Of a DNA stretch of 64,000 nucleotides, positions 8,745 to 17,147 are shown piece after piece. The DNA comes from an uncultured Eubacteriales bacterium (lineage in GTDB: Bacteria; Bacillota; Clostridia; Oscillospirales; Acutalibacteraceae). The stretch lies in contig CAKSKA010000010.1 in assembly GCA_934464615.1 (NCBI GenBank), positions 1-64,000 on the forward strand, written 5' to 3'. The first letter of the stretch is position 1. Each line of letters starts with the position of its first letter. The position numbers and the translations under genes are program-made. The notes under the pieces are model-generated. The model saw nothing but the letters and a program-made list of their open reading frames with translations, was not told where the DNA came from and ran no database searches.

Positions 8745-9239
8745 ATGCAGAAAAAGATCAGTAAACTCCCGTTTAAGGGAACTGATGAGCAGAAAGCAAA
8801 ACTGGACGCCGTTATTGCCGCAAATAAGGACGATAAAAGTCGTTTGATGGCGGTAATGCAGGACGCACAGGAAATTTACGGTTATCTGCCTATGGAAGTT
8901 CAGGAAATGATAGCCGAAGGTATGGATGTACCGCTTGAAAAGGTTTTCGGCGTTGCTACATTCTACGCACAGTTTTCACTGTCGCCTAAGGGTAAGTACG
9001 ATATTTCTGTTTGTCTTGGTACGGCGTGTTATGTTAAGGGTTCGGGTGAACTTATGGACGCACTTACCGAAAAACTCGGAATAGGTGCGGATGAATGTAC
9101 AGCAGACGGAAGATTTTCGCTTACTGCCTGCCGTTGTATAGGCGCATGCGGATTGGCGCCTGTTCTTACTGTAAACGAAGACGTTTACGGCAGACTTACA
9201 AAGGACGATATAGACGGCATACTTGCTAAGTACAATTAA
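8745..9239 (+). CDS. hydC: NuoE-like subunit of electron-bifurcating [FeFe]-hydrogenase
   Basis: The 164-residue protein is a NuoE/HydC-type thioredoxin-like [2Fe-2S] subunit. An N-terminal helical bundle (residues about 15-75, ending GVATFYAQF) precedes the cluster-binding domain, whose ligands are in CLGTACYVKG and CRCIGACGLAP. In HydABC-type enzymes this subunit relays electrons between NADH-linked flavin chemistry in HydB and the rest of the complex. ATG at 8745 follows AAGGAGG with good spacing. It is the first of six same-direction genes that build and accompany a multimeric hydrogenase. Confidence 0.9.
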   Translation: MQKKISKLPFKGTDEQKAKLDAVIAANKDDKSRLMAVMQDAQEIYGYLPMEVQEMIAEGMDVPLEKVFGVATFYAQFSLSPKGKYDISVCLGTACYVKGSGELMDALTEKLGIGADECTADGRFSLTACRCIGACGLAPVLTVNEDVYGRLTKDDIDGILAKYN

Positions 9240-9329
9240 GCTGATTGTTGATATTTTAGGTTTTTGAGAGAGACCGCTGATAAAAGCCGATATACATACA
9301 CATTTTTGCGTAAAAAGGGACGGAATGAT

Positions 9330-9656
9330 ATGACGGTAAAAGAATTGTCCGAAATGCTGTGTCTTGAAGCGTTTAATATGCCGGATGCGGATGCCGCTGT
9401 AAAAAGCGCATATTGCGGCGATATGTTAAGCCGCGTGATGTGCCGTAATTTGCAGGGTAACGCGTGGATAACCGTAATGTCGGGTATAAATACCGCAGCG
9501 GTAGCGCTGGCGGCAAATGTTTCCTGTATTATTCTGGCTGAAAATGTTAAACCCGACGCCGATTTATCGCAGGCGGTAAAGGATAAGGACATAAATCTTT
9601 TACTGTCGGATAAAAGCGCGTTTTGCATTGCGTCGGAAATAGGCAAATTACTGTAA
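9330..9656 (+). CDS. DRTGG-domain-like small protein of hydrogenase operons
   Basis: About 108 residues long. It resembles the small DRTGG-domain proteins often found in clostridial hydrogenase operons: MTVKELSEML at the start, GDMLSRVM in place of the usual motif region, then NAWITVMSG and a C-terminal DLSxF-like stretch (SDKSAFCIASEIG). The DRTGG signature itself is not preserved (DADAAVKSAYCGD occupies that region). The function is not established. The frame opens upstream at 9264, but ATG at 9330 aligns with the family's usual start. It lies between the NuoE-like gene and a GHKL ATPase gene, which ties it to hydrogenase assembly or regulation by context only. Confidence 0.65.
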   Translation: MTVKELSEMLCLEAFNMPDADAAVKSAYCGDMLSRVMCRNLQGNAWITVMSGINTAAVALAANVSCIILAENVKPDADLSQAVKDKDINLLLSDKSAFCIASEIGKLL

Positions 9657-9669
9657 TACGGGGGAAGCA

Positions 9670-10257
9670 ATGAAAGAACTGTCACTGCATATTCTTGATA
9701 TTGCGGAAAATTCGGTAAACGCGGGTGCTTCCCAAATAAAAATTTTTTTATTTGAGGACAGCGAGTGTCTTACGGTGACCGTTGCGGACAACGGCTGCGG
9801 AATGACAAAAAAACAAACGGCACTTGCCGTAAATCCCTTTTATACAACACGCAAAACCAGAAATTACGGAATGGGCATACCGCTGTTTGCCCTTGCAGCA
9901 AAGATGACGGGCGGCTGCATAACGCTCACATCGCATGATGCAAAGACATATCCGCAACTTCACGGTACGAGAATATCGGCGAAATTTTACAAAAATCATA
10001 TAGACTGCGCGCCGCTTGGCGATATGTCGGCTTGCATTGTAGCACTTATACACTCAAGCCCCGACATAGATTTTTATTTTGAACATAAATATAACGGTGC
10101 GGCGGTACGTCTTGACACACGGAAACTGAAGGATAATTTGGACGATATGCCCATAAATGATTTAAGCGTGCTTAAATGGATACGCGAATATATATCCGAT
10201 CAGTATTCCGATTTAAAAAAACAAGGAAAGGACGAGAATGATGAAAACGTTAGCTGA
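9670..10257 (+). CDS. GHKL-type ATP-binding protein of the hydrogenase operon
   Basis: The 195-residue protein carries a HATPase_c fold like histidine kinases and anti-sigma factors: N box LHILDIAENSVNAGA (residues 6-20), G1 box VADNGCGM (about 38-45), and a G2-like segment NYGMGIPLFALAA (about 63-75). No phosphoacceptor His domain or membrane helix is present, so it is a stand-alone ATP-binding module. Genes like this recur in the same place in clostridial HydABC operons, but their role is unknown. Its 3' end overlaps the next gene by 20 bp, which suggests coupled translation. The start follows GGGGGAAG. Confidence 0.8.
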   Translation: MKELSLHILDIAENSVNAGASQIKIFLFEDSECLTVTVADNGCGMTKKQTALAVNPFYTTRKTRNYGMGIPLFALAAKMTGGCITLTSHDAKTYPQLHGTRISAKFYKNHIDCAPLGDMSACIVALIHSSPDIDFYFEHKYNGAAVRLDTRKLKDNLDDMPINDLSVLKWIREYISDQYSDLKKQGKDENDENVS

Positions 10258-10612
10258 ACTTAAGGAAATTAAGGACAGAATGAAAGAAAAGGTCGTTTTA
10301 AGAGAAGGTAAGAAAAACATTCGTGCCGTAGTAGGCATGGCAACCTGCGGCATAGCGGCGGGCGCACGCGATGTACTTCTCGCTTTGGCAGAGGAAGTTA
10401 ACAATGCCGGACTTTCACACACGGTTACGGTTATGCAAACAGGCTGCAACGGAAATTGCGAATACGAACCGATTGTTGAAGTTTTTGAGGACGGCAAGGG
10501 TAAGACAACTTACGTTAAGGTTGATGCCGAAAAGGCACGCAAAATCGTAGAGCAGCACTTAAAGGGCGGCAAAGCGGTAGAAGAATATACCCTGGAAAAT
10601 TATAAAGCATAA
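10238..10612 (+). CDS. Thioredoxin-like [2Fe-2S] ferredoxin of the hydrogenase operon
   Basis: At 124 residues this is a small thioredoxin-like 2Fe-2S protein. The likely ligands are Cys in GMATCGIAAG and the pair in TGCNGNC. A second pair-like N-terminal Cys, common in the family, is not obvious. It resembles the N-terminal domain of the HydB encoded next and probably carries electrons in or near the same complex. The start ATG at 10238 lies inside the end of the ATPase gene (20-bp overlap); ATG at 10241 is equally possible. It is 17 bp upstream of hydB. Confidence 0.85.
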   Translation: MMKTLAELKEIKDRMKEKVVLREGKKNIRAVVGMATCGIAAGARDVLLALAEEVNNAGLSHTVTVMQTGCNGNCEYEPIVEVFEDGKGKTTYVKVDAEKARKIVEQHLKGGKAVEEYTLENYKA

Positions 10613-10629
10613 AACGGAGGTAAGAAAAT

Positions 10630-12453
10630 ATGATTCGTGCGCATGTTTTAATCTGCGGTGGTACGGGTTGTACTTCATCGGGCAGTAAAGCTATACAGGA
10701 TGCTTTCGCACATAATATAGAAAAATACGGCCTGTCCGAAGAAGTTAAGATAGTTCAAACCGGTTGTTTCGGCCTTTGCGCTCTCGGACCGGTAGTTATA
10801 GTTTATCCGGAAGGAACGTTTTACAGTCGCGTAACACCGGAAGATGTTGAGGAAATTGTAGGCGAGCATTTGCTAAAAGGACGTGTTGTTGAACGTCTTG
10901 CATACACCGATACAGGTCGGGATGACGAAGAAGTAAAAGCTGCCGATATTTCACTCGGCGATACGGCTTTTTATAAAAAGCAGAACCGCGTTGTACTTCG
11001 CAACTGCGGCGTTATAGATCCCGAAGACATTGAAGAATATATTGCAAGGGACGGTTACGAGGCCCTCGGTAAAGTTCTTACCGAAATGACTCCGGACGAC
11101 GTTATTAAGTGCGTTACCGATTCCGGACTTCGCGGCAGAGGCGGCGGCGGTTTCCCCACGGGAAGAAAATGGGCGCTTACAGCACCTAACAAAGCTCCGC
11201 AAAAGTATGTTGTATGTAATGCCGACGAAGGCGATCCGGGCGCGTTTATGGACCGTTCCGTACTTGAGGGCGATCCCCACTGCGTAATTGAGGCAATGGC
11301 TATTGCAGGTTACGCAATCGGCGCTACGCAGGGCTATGTTTATGTACGTGCAGAGTATCCTATTGCCGTTAAGCGTTTGCAGAAAGCCATTGAACAGGCT
11401 CGCGAGTACGGTTTGCTCGGCAAAAACATATTCGGCTCGGGATTTGACTTTGATTTACATATAAGACTGGGTGCGGGCGCATTTGTATGCGGCGAGGAAA
11501 CCGCACTTATGACCTCTATAGAAGGTAACCGCGGTGAGCCGCGCCCCCGTCCGCCTTATCCGGCAGTAAAGGGACTTTACGCTTCCCCGACGGTTGAAAA
11601 CAACGTTGAAACATTTGCAAATATTCCGCAGATAATTCTGCGCGGCGCGGATTGGTTTGCATCTATGGGTACGGAAAAATCAAAGGGTACAAAGGTATTC
11701 GCCCTCGGCGGTAAAATCAAGCATACAGGACTTGTTGAAATCCCGATGGGCACAACATTGCGCGAAATAATCGAGGATATCGGCGGCGGCATACCCAACG
11801 GCAAAAAGTTTAAAGCGGCACAGACCGGCGGACCTTCGGGCGGATGTATTCCGGCGCGCCTTATAGATACCGAGATAGATTATGACAACCTTACGGCTAT
11901 CGGATGTATGATGGGCTCGGGCGGACTTATTGTTATGGACGAAGATACCTGCATGGTTGATATTGCAAAATTCTTCCTTGAGTTTACGGTTGATGAATCC
12001 TGCGGTAAGTGTACACCCTGCCGTGTAGGTACAAAGCGTTTGCTTGAAATGCTTGATAAAATTACACGCGGCAACGGTACGCTTGAAGATATTGATAAAA
12101 TGGAAGAACTCTGCCATTATATCAAGGCGAACTCCCTTTGCGGACTCGGTCAGACGGCACCGAACCCCGTACTTGCAACTCTTAACTTCTTCAGGGACGA
12201 GTATGTATCGCACGTTACGGATAAAAAATGTCCCGCAGGTGTTTGTAAGCATCTTCTTACGTTTGTTATTGATAAGGATAAATGTATCGGCTGCGGTATG
12301 TGCGCAAGGAACTGCCCTGCGGACGCTATTACCAAAACCGGCTATATTGCAGAGGGCCATAAGCTGCCGTCGTTTGAAATTAATGCGGATAAATGTATTA
12401 AGTGCGGCGCTTGTATTGCAAACTGTAAGTTTAAAGCTATAAGCAAGCAGTAA
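10630..12453 (+). CDS. hydB: NuoF-like subunit (HydB) of electron-bifurcating hydrogenase
   Basis: The 607-residue flavoprotein binds NAD(H), FMN and several Fe-S clusters. Domains in order are: a thioredoxin-like 2Fe-2S domain (CGGTGCTSSG near residue 10, TGCFGLC near 45), the NuoF Rossmann-like core with GGRGGGGFPTGRKW near residue 170 for FMN/NADH, an SLBB domain, the 4Fe-4S motif SCGKCTPCRVG near 458, and a C-terminal 2[4Fe-4S] ferredoxin (C552xxC555xxC558xxxC562 and C589xxC592xxC595xxxC599). This layout matches HydB of bifurcating hydrogenases that couple ferredoxin and NADH oxidation to H2 formation. The start follows ACGGAGG. hydA begins 16 bp after the stop. Confidence 0.93.
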   Translation: MIRAHVLICGGTGCTSSGSKAIQDAFAHNIEKYGLSEEVKIVQTGCFGLCALGPVVIVYPEGTFYSRVTPEDVEEIVGEHLLKGRVVERLAYTDTGRDDEEVKAADISLGDTAFYKKQNRVVLRNCGVIDPEDIEEYIARDGYEALGKVLTEMTPDDVIKCVTDSGLRGRGGGGFPTGRKWALTAPNKAPQKYVVCNADEGDPGAFMDRSVLEGDPHCVIEAMAIAGYAIGATQGYVYVRAEYPIAVKRLQKAIEQAREYGLLGKNIFGSGFDFDLHIRLGAGAFVCGEETALMTSIEGNRGEPRPRPPYPAVKGLYASPTVENNVETFANIPQIILRGADWFASMGTEKSKGTKVFALGGKIKHTGLVEIPMGTTLREIIEDIGGGIPNGKKFKAAQTGGPSGGCIPARLIDTEIDYDNLTAIGCMMGSGGLIVMDEDTCMVDIAKFFLEFTVDESCGKCTPCRVGTKRLLEMLDKITRGNGTLEDIDKMEELCHYIKANSLCGLGQTAPNPVLATLNFFRDEYVSHVTDKKCPAGVCKHLLTFVIDKDKCIGCGMCARNCPADAITKTGYIAEGHKLPSFEINADKCIKCGACIANCKFKAISKQ

Positions 12454-12469
12454 GAAAGGAGCCTTGAAA

Positions 12470-14212
12470 ATGGAAATGGTTAATGTAAAAATAAACGGCA
12501 TTGCAGTAAGCGTGCCCAAGGGCTCCACTATTTTAGAGGCAGCCCGTACAGCCGGTGTTGAAATACCCACGCTGTGCTTTATGAAAGAGAAAAACGAAAT
12601 AGGCGCTTGCCGTATATGCGTTGTTGAAGCTACCGGTGCACGCGGACTTGTTACCGCTTGTGTTTATCCGGTTGCCGAGGGTATGGAAGTACAAACCAAC
12701 ACCGCTAAAGTACAGAAAGCAAGAAAAACAACACTTGAACTTATGCTTTCAACCCATGAAAAGAAGTGCTTGTCGTGTTCGCGCTCAACAAATTGCGAAT
12801 TGCAAAAACTTTGTCTTGAGTACGGCGTTGAGGACAGCACATTCGACGGTTATAAACCGCATTACGAGTTGGATACTTCCACACCGCACCTTGTAAGAGA
12901 TAACAACAAATGTATTCTTTGCCGCCGTTGCGTTGCGGCCTGTGCAGAGCAATACGTAAGCGTTATAGGCGCAAACGACCGCGGAATTGATACATCCATA
13001 GGCTGTGCATTTAAACTTGAGCTTAAGGATGTTCCGTGTATTTCCTGCGGACAGTGTACTGTTGTTTGCCCGACCGGCGCACTTACCGAAAAGGATGATA
13101 CCGACAAGGTTTGGGAGGCCATTGCCGATCCTACAAAGCACGTAGTTGTACAGACGGCTCCGTCCATTCGCGCTACTTTGGGCGAGTGCTTCGGACTTCC
13201 CGTAGGCACAAATGTCGAGGGTAAAATGGTGGCATCGCTCCACAGACTCGGATTTGACAAGGTGTTTGACACCGATTTTGCCGCAGACCTTACAATAGTT
13301 GAGGAAGCGAGCGAACTTGTAAACCGCATTAAAGAGGGCGGCACATTGCCGATGATTACTTCATGCTCTCCGGGTTGGATTAAATTCTGCGAATATTATT
13401 ATCCGGATATGCTCGATCATCTTTCAACCTGCAAATCACCGCAGCAAATGGGCGGTGCCGTAATTAAAACTTATTACGCACAGAAAATGGGTATAGATCC
13501 GCAGGATATAGTTTGCGTATCCGTAATGCCCTGTACTGCCAAAAAGTTTGAAATAGGCAGGGAAGACCAATCCGCTGCAGGCGTTCCGGATGTGGATATA
13601 GCAATTACCACCCGTGAACTTGCCCGTATGATTGACAGAGCCGGTATTAAGTTTAATTATCTGCCGGATGAAGAATTCGATAATCCGCTTGGCGAGGACA
13701 CAGGCGCTGCCGTAATATTCGGTGCGACGGGCGGCGTTATGGAAGCTGCGGTAAGAACGGCTAACGCTTGGCTTAACGGCGCTGAACAGCCGCTTGAACT
13801 TGAGGCTGTAAGGGGCACCGCAGGACTTAAAACCGCAAGCGTAAACGTAGGCGGAACAGAACTGCGCGTTGCGGTAGCGTCCGGTGCGGCAGCAGCAAAA
13901 ACCGTTATGGATAAGCTTAAGGCAGGAAATCCGGACGGATGGGGCTTTATTGAGATTATGGGTTGTCCCGGCGGCTGCGTAAACGGCGGCGGACAGCCGA
14001 TACAGCCGCAATATGTACGCGACACGCTTGATTTGAAAGCATTGCGCGCAAAGGCCCTTTACGATCAGGATGCTTCAATGCCGCTTCGTATGTCACACGA
14101 ATCCCCTGTTGTTAAAACACTTTACAGCGAGTGGTATGACGGCTTCGGCGGACACAAGGCACATCACGATCTCCATACTTCCTACGTTGCACGTAAAAAG
14201 TTTAATTATTAA
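12470..14212 (+). CDS. hydA: [FeFe]-hydrogenase catalytic subunit HydA
   Basis: At 580 residues it carries, in order: a plant-type 2Fe-2S domain (Cys36, 47, 50, 64), a His/3-Cys 4Fe-4S segment (HEKKCLSCSRSTNC), a 2[4Fe-4S] ferredoxin domain (CILCRRCVAAC, CISCGQCTVVC) and the H-cluster domain. H-cluster ligands are Cys299 (TSCSPGW), Cys355 (MPCTAKKFE), Cys499 and Cys503 (MGCPGGCVNGGG). The residue after Cys299 is Ser, where many catalytic enzymes have the proton-relay Cys (TSCCP). It reduces protons or oxidises H2 in the HydABC complex. ATG at 12470 is 8 bp after AAGGAG. Maturases HydEFG are not in this window. Confidence 0.95.
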   Translation: MEMVNVKINGIAVSVPKGSTILEAARTAGVEIPTLCFMKEKNEIGACRICVVEATGARGLVTACVYPVAEGMEVQTNTAKVQKARKTTLELMLSTHEKKCLSCSRSTNCELQKLCLEYGVEDSTFDGYKPHYELDTSTPHLVRDNNKCILCRRCVAACAEQYVSVIGANDRGIDTSIGCAFKLELKDVPCISCGQCTVVCPTGALTEKDDTDKVWEAIADPTKHVVVQTAPSIRATLGECFGLPVGTNVEGKMVASLHRLGFDKVFDTDFAADLTIVEEASELVNRIKEGGTLPMITSCSPGWIKFCEYYYPDMLDHLSTCKSPQQMGGAVIKTYYAQKMGIDPQDIVCVSVMPCTAKKFEIGREDQSAAGVPDVDIAITTRELARMIDRAGIKFNYLPDEEFDNPLGEDTGAAVIFGATGGVMEAAVRTANAWLNGAEQPLELEAVRGTAGLKTASVNVGGTELRVAVASGAAAAKTVMDKLKAGNPDGWGFIEIMGCPGGCVNGGGQPIQPQYVRDTLDLKALRAKALYDQDASMPLRMSHESPVVKTLYSEWYDGFGGHKAHHDLHTSYVARKKFNY

Positions 14213-14221
14213 TTGATTTTA

Positions 14222-14258
14222 ATATCCCGCGGGTATAACTTACTCGCGGGATATTTTT
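14222..14258 (+). terminator. Terminator of the hydrogenase operon
   Basis: A 10-bp perfect stem, ATATCCCGCG (14222-14231) with CGCGGGATAT (14245-14254), followed by TTTT, starts 10 bp after the hydA stop. Confidence 0.88.
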
Positions 14259-14337
14259 ATTGCAAATATTTAATAATTGGTGTAAAATATACATATTAAT
14301 ATATTTTTTGCAACAGCATATAAAGGGTGTGTGAATT

Positions 14338-15213
14338 GTGAGGGCAGACGGTAAAAAAGTAAAAAATGCCGATCCTATGTATACGGTAGCGGCTTATATA
14401 ATGAATAAGCGCTATGATTCTATGAATATGATAGAACTTAACATACCGCTTGAGCCGATACAGAAGTACATAAATCAAAAGCGTAAAGAGGGCAAGGCAA
14501 TAAGTCATATGGCGGTATTGCTTGCGGCGTATGTAAGAACAATGGCGGAATTTCCCATGCTTAACCGTTTTGTTGCAAACAAACGCATTTATGCCAGAAA
14601 CGAAATTGCCGTGGGAATGGTTGTTTTGCAGTCGGGCAAAATGGATAACGGTACTATGTCCAAAATGTATTTTGATTACGAAAATACGATTGACGAAGTA
14701 AATAACATTATAAACGATTACGTAACTGAAAACAGGGAAAACGGACAGAATAACGGCACCGAAAAAATGATACGCTTTTTGTTGGGAGTGCCGGGCATTG
14801 TAAATATAGGCGTGGGACTGTTTAAACTGCTTGACAAATTCGGACTTTTACCTAAAAAGATTATTGATATGAGTCCGTTCCACACAAGCCTTGTTATATC
14901 AAACCTTGCTTCAATCCGTACAAACCACATATATCACCACTGTTACGAGTTCGGAACGACCAGCATTTTTATAACAATGGGTAATTCGCGAGAAGTTGCT
15001 AAAAAACAGGGCGACGAAATTGTGTTTGAAAAATGTATGCCGCTTGGCATTGTAATGGACGAGAGGATATGCTCGGGCAGTTATTTTGCCTTGGCTTTCC
15101 GCAAAATGCGCAAGTATTTAAGCAACCCTGCGCTGCTTGAGGAAAGACCGGAAGTAATGAATATCGAAGTTCCGCAAAAAAGGAAAAGCAAATATGCTTT
15201 AAATCAAAAATAA
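14338..15213 (+). CDS. E2/chloramphenicol-acetyltransferase-like protein without lipoyl domain
   Basis: The 291-residue product resembles the CoA-dependent acyltransferase fold of 2-oxoacid dehydrogenase E2 and CAT, as a stand-alone domain with no lipoyl or peripheral-subunit-binding part. Family-like stretches include HMAVLLAAYVRTMAEFPMLNRF and SPFHTSLVISNLASI. The usual catalytic motif HxxxDG is replaced by MDERICSG, so the catalytic His is missing and acyltransfer is doubtful. Such short proteins are common in Firmicutes, with no assigned function. No E1 or E3 genes are nearby. The start is taken as GTG at 14338 after AAGGGTG. Confidence 0.65.
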   Translation: MRADGKKVKNADPMYTVAAYIMNKRYDSMNMIELNIPLEPIQKYINQKRKEGKAISHMAVLLAAYVRTMAEFPMLNRFVANKRIYARNEIAVGMVVLQSGKMDNGTMSKMYFDYENTIDEVNNIINDYVTENRENGQNNGTEKMIRFLLGVPGIVNIGVGLFKLLDKFGLLPKKIIDMSPFHTSLVISNLASIRTNHIYHHCYEFGTTSIFITMGNSREVAKKQGDEIVFEKCMPLGIVMDERICSGSYFALAFRKMRKYLSNPALLEERPEVMNIEVPQKRKSKYALNQK

Positions 15214-15228
15214 AAATTATTACAGCAC

Positions 15229-15257
15229 TTGATTTTACATAAGTTTTGTTATAAAAT
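15229..15257 (+). promoter_or_regulatory. Promoter for the class II aldolase gene
   Basis: TTGATT (15229-15234) and TAAAAT (15252-15257) are 17 bp apart and end about 33 bp before the start codon. Confidence 0.5.
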
Positions 15258-15290
15258 AATATTGCAAAATTAAAGAAAAGAGGATGTTTT

Positions 15291-16154
15291 ATGTTAGTTT
15301 CCGCAAAAGAAATGCTTACAAAAGCAAAAGCAGGAAAATATGCCGTAGGCCAGTTCAACATTAATAACCTTGAATGGACAAAGGCTATATTGCTTACCGC
15401 ACAGGAGTTGAACTCACCTGTAATTCTCGGTGTTTCCGAAGGCGCAGGCAAGTATATGTGCGGTTATAAAACCGTAGTAGGTATGGTTAACGGTATGCTT
15501 GAAGAACTCGGAATTACCGTTCCGGTAGCTCTGCACCTTGACCACGGCTCATACGAAGGCGCAAAAAAATGTATTGAGGCAGGTTTTTCGTCCGTAATGT
15601 TCGACGGTTCACACTATCCGATTGAAGAAAACATTGCAAAGACCAAAGAGCTTGTTGAAACATGCAATAAGTTGGGACTTTCCATTGAAGCGGAAGTCGG
15701 CGCTATCGGCGGCGAAGAAGACGGCGTTATCGGCGGCGGCGAAGTTGCAGATCCTAAAGAGTGCAAAATGATTGCCGACCTCGGCGTTACAATGCTTGCT
15801 GCAGGTATAGGCAACATTCACGGTAAATATCCGGCTAACTGGCAGGGACTCCGTTTTGATACATTGGACGCTATTCAGCAGCTTACCGGCGAGATGCCGC
15901 TTGTTCTTCACGGCGGTACAGGTATTCCGGCAGATATGATTAAAAAGGCTATTTCGCTCGGCGTTTCAAAAATCAACGTTAATACAGAGTGCCAGCTTGC
16001 ATTTGCCGACGCTACGAGAAAGTATATTGAAGCAGGCAAAGACCTTGAGGGCAAAGGTTTCGATCCGAGAAAACTCCTTGCTCCCGGATTTGAGGCTATT
16101 AAGGCTACCGTTAAAGAAAAGATGGAACTTTTCGGCTCGGTTAACAAGGCGTAA
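15291..16154 (+). CDS. fba: Class II fructose-bisphosphate aldolase
   Basis: The 287-residue enzyme cleaves fructose-1,6-bisphosphate to dihydroxyacetone phosphate and glyceraldehyde-3-phosphate in glycolysis. Zn2+ and substrate motifs are present: HLDHGS near residue 83, EAEVGAIGGEED near 138, the zinc His in GNIHGKYP near 181, LVLHGGTGI near 208, and KINVNTE near 230. A tagatose-bisphosphate aldolase role is possible within the same family, but length and motifs fit FBA best. It has its own promoter and terminator and is thus monocistronic. The ATG follows AGAGGATG. Confidence 0.93.
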   Translation: MLVSAKEMLTKAKAGKYAVGQFNINNLEWTKAILLTAQELNSPVILGVSEGAGKYMCGYKTVVGMVNGMLEELGITVPVALHLDHGSYEGAKKCIEAGFSSVMFDGSHYPIEENIAKTKELVETCNKLGLSIEAEVGAIGGEEDGVIGGGEVADPKECKMIADLGVTMLAAGIGNIHGKYPANWQGLRFDTLDAIQQLTGEMPLVLHGGTGIPADMIKKAISLGVSKINVNTECQLAFADATRKYIEAGKDLEGKGFDPRKLLAPGFEAIKATVKEKMELFGSVNKA

Positions 16155-16166
16155 ACAAAAACAATT

Positions 16167-16200
16167 ACAGGGATGTGCATTTGCACATCCCTGTTTTTTT
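16167..16200 (+). terminator. Terminator of the aldolase gene
   Basis: A 13-bp perfect stem, ACAGGGATGTGCA with its complement (TT loop), is followed by seven or more T. It may also serve the converging minus-strand gene that ends at 16210. Confidence 0.92.
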
Positions 16201-16209
16201 ATGTAACAC

Positions 16210-17133
16210 TTATTTAATCCTTTTAAATTTACCTGTTCGGCATTGTATACTTATAAATTCGCTTTCCCGAACATTCAAAAGTGCGTCCATTTCCCGCGCG
16301 GCATTTAAATATATGCCGGAGGTATGATGTACCAGTATGTAATCGGCATTTTTAATTTTACCTGCGGCCTTTGCACAAAATGTGCGTATAGGCGCGCAAA
16401 GCGCAAAAACCCATATCGGCGTGCAAATCGTCACACGGTCATAAGCCGATAAATCGACGTTTATAGGCTCTATCGGCATTTGCAGGCGCTCCATGCCGAA
16501 TCTTCCGCACCACCAAAAGCCGAGTGTGCCGTCCGTTTTTTCGGTGGATTTAACCTCGTACAGCGCCGCACCGGTTTTGTTTGCAAGTTTGTAAGCGACT
16601 TTTTTAACATATCCCATACGGGAAAAATAAACCACCAAATGTTTCTTATTCGTGCCGATATTTTTGTATCCGTCCTCATTTACGGTAAAGGATTCCTGCT
16701 GCATAAAGATCCATGCGGCGTAGCCGGTTGCCGCTTGTAACAGTCCGAATATAAAAAACGCTGTGGACATAAAGTTGGGCGGAAACATATAAAATTGAAT
16801 ACATATCCACAGCATAAGCGTTATGCCGAATATGCCGCCGAGCATCACGCCGGATTTACGTTTTTTTATAAGCAAATATGCCGCGGTAATATTTGTAATT
16901 CCGTTTACAATAAGCAATGCTATTCCCGAAAAGGTTAAATCGGCAAACAGTACATCGGCAAACGGCAAAACCTTAAAATACGGGAGCATTCCGTCCATTC
17001 CCATGGCTTTGCCGCCGGGATCTGCCAACATCCCGACAGCGCCTGCAACCGCGCCTATACCTATAAACAGCGTCCAAAATATAAGTATGCGACGCGCAAC
17101 AGTATATCGTGATTTCTTAATTGTTTTCATCAT
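16210..17133 (-). CDS. Four-TM membrane domain fused to a flavodoxin-like domain
   Basis: In this 307-residue protein the first about 150 residues hold four hydrophobic segments (near 15-35, 60-82, 93-115, 120-143). Residues about 165-307 form a flavodoxin-like domain: KHLVVYFSRMGYVKKVAYKLA is the phosphate-loop region, and CTPIWVFALCAPIRTFC matches the P-x-W flavodoxin loop. It probably anchors an FMN-dependent electron carrier at the membrane; the partner is unknown. It begins 14 bp after the YhaN-like gene and may share that transcript. Two adjacent ATG codons (17133 and 17130) are possible starts. The combination is uncommon, and I know no characterised member. Confidence 0.65.
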   Translation of the reverse strand: MMKTIKKSRYTVARRILIFWTLFIGIGAVAGAVGMLADPGGKAMGMDGMLPYFKVLPFADVLFADLTFSGIALLIVNGITNITAAYLLIKKRKSGVMLGGIFGITLMLWICIQFYMFPPNFMSTAFFIFGLLQAATGYAAWIFMQQESFTVNEDGYKNIGTNKKHLVVYFSRMGYVKKVAYKLANKTGAALYEVKSTEKTDGTLGFWWCGRFGMERLQMPIEPINVDLSAYDRVTICTPIWVFALCAPIRTFCAKAAGKIKNADYILVHHTSGIYLNAAREMDALLNVRESEFISIQCRTGKFKRIK

Positions 17134-17147
17134 TTCACCCGATTTGT

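Noticed and set aside
11577..12570. Long minus-strand frames over hydB and hydA
   Set aside because: They are shadows of two clear genes with full domain matches on the plus strand.
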